Positions 5,673 through 5,785 of a DNA stretch of 5,785 nucleotides are shown in pieces (positions within the stretch are counted from its first letter, which is position 1; each line of letters begins with the position of its first letter). Position numbers and translations under genes: made by a program. The notes under the pieces are model-generated. The model was not told where the DNA came from and did no database searches. It saw only the letters and a list, made by a program, of their open reading frames with translations. The DNA lies in the NCBI GenBank assembly GCA_002085285.1, contig NATK01000108.1, positions 1-5,785 of the forward strand. Direction: 5' to 3'. The DNA comes from Candidatus Latescibacteria bacterium 4484_7 (GTDB lineage Bacteria; Krumholzibacteriota; Krumholzibacteriia; Krumholzibacteriales; Krumholzibacteriaceae).

Positions 5673-5785
5673 ATGAATTCGACTTATAAAAGAAAAGGAT
5701 CGTATTGTAGGACAGGCATTCACCTTGCCGCTCTGATCGTTCTCGTCTTTTCTCTTGTGGTTCTCTCGCCCGTGCGTCTATATCC
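5673..5785 (+). CDS. Start of an exported or membrane-anchored protein, cut by window edge
   Basis: Thirty-seven codons are visible from ATG 5673. A basic start (MNSTYKRKGSYCRTGIH) is followed by a hydrophobic run (LAALIVLVFSLVVLS, about 18-32), typical of a signal peptide or N-terminal anchor, then PVRLY at the edge. The only ribosome-site candidate is a weak GGAAA directly before the ATG. The next start codon upstream (ATG 5663, another frame) closes after eight codons. I do not recognise the family from so few residues. The gene lies 256 bases after the DUF456 gene, with its own candidate promoter and hairpin, so it is probably a separate unit. The open frame plus signal-like start gives fair support for a real gene. 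Confidence 0.55.
   Translation, partial: MNSTYKRKGSYCRTGIHLAALIVLVFSLVVLSPVRLY

Overview
This is a bacterial chromosomal window with compact gene packing on both strands and clear Shine-Dalgarno sequences. Base composition is moderate. Arg is often encoded by AGG/AGA, and three of the five genes with a visible start use GTG or TTG. The mix of genes is a DUF4912 protein, a secD-secF-DUF456 cluster, and a degraded gene of a beta-barrel family that I recall from Bacteroidota, Gemmatimonadota and related candidate phyla. It suggests a member of the FCB-like candidate phyla. That placement is an inference and no marker in the window fixes it.

Layout. At 1-974 (minus strand, running off the left edge) is most of a Rho_N-like + DUF4912 protein with a GTG start. 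From 975 to 1906 there is no intact gene. This stretch holds a possible promoter for the DUF4912 gene, then a decayed gene at 1218-1660 (one frameshift, one in-frame stop, a large internal deletion). It ends with a strong sigma70-type promoter (TTGACT-16-TATAAT) and a roughly 145-base leader in front of secD. From 1907 to 5416 (plus strand) lies a tight gene cluster: secD (GTG start), secF (ATG start, 54 bases later) and a DUF456 membrane protein (TTG start, 21 bases after secF). From 5417 to 5672 is an intergenic region with two candidate promoters, GGACA half-sites and a perfect 6-bp inverted repeat. At 5673 the start of a secreted or membrane-anchored protein runs off the right edge.

How the genes work together. 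SecD and SecF form the inner-membrane complex that uses the proton gradient to help pull proteins through SecYEG. DUF456 appears co-transcribed with them, but its role is unknown. The neighbouring decayed gene and the gene at the right edge both look like exported proteins.

The most notable observation is that this SecF is unusually long because its periplasmic P1 domain appears to be duplicated. I found no clearly new multi-gene system. The remaining leads are the decayed gene, the long secD leader and the regulatory-looking region after the sec cluster.
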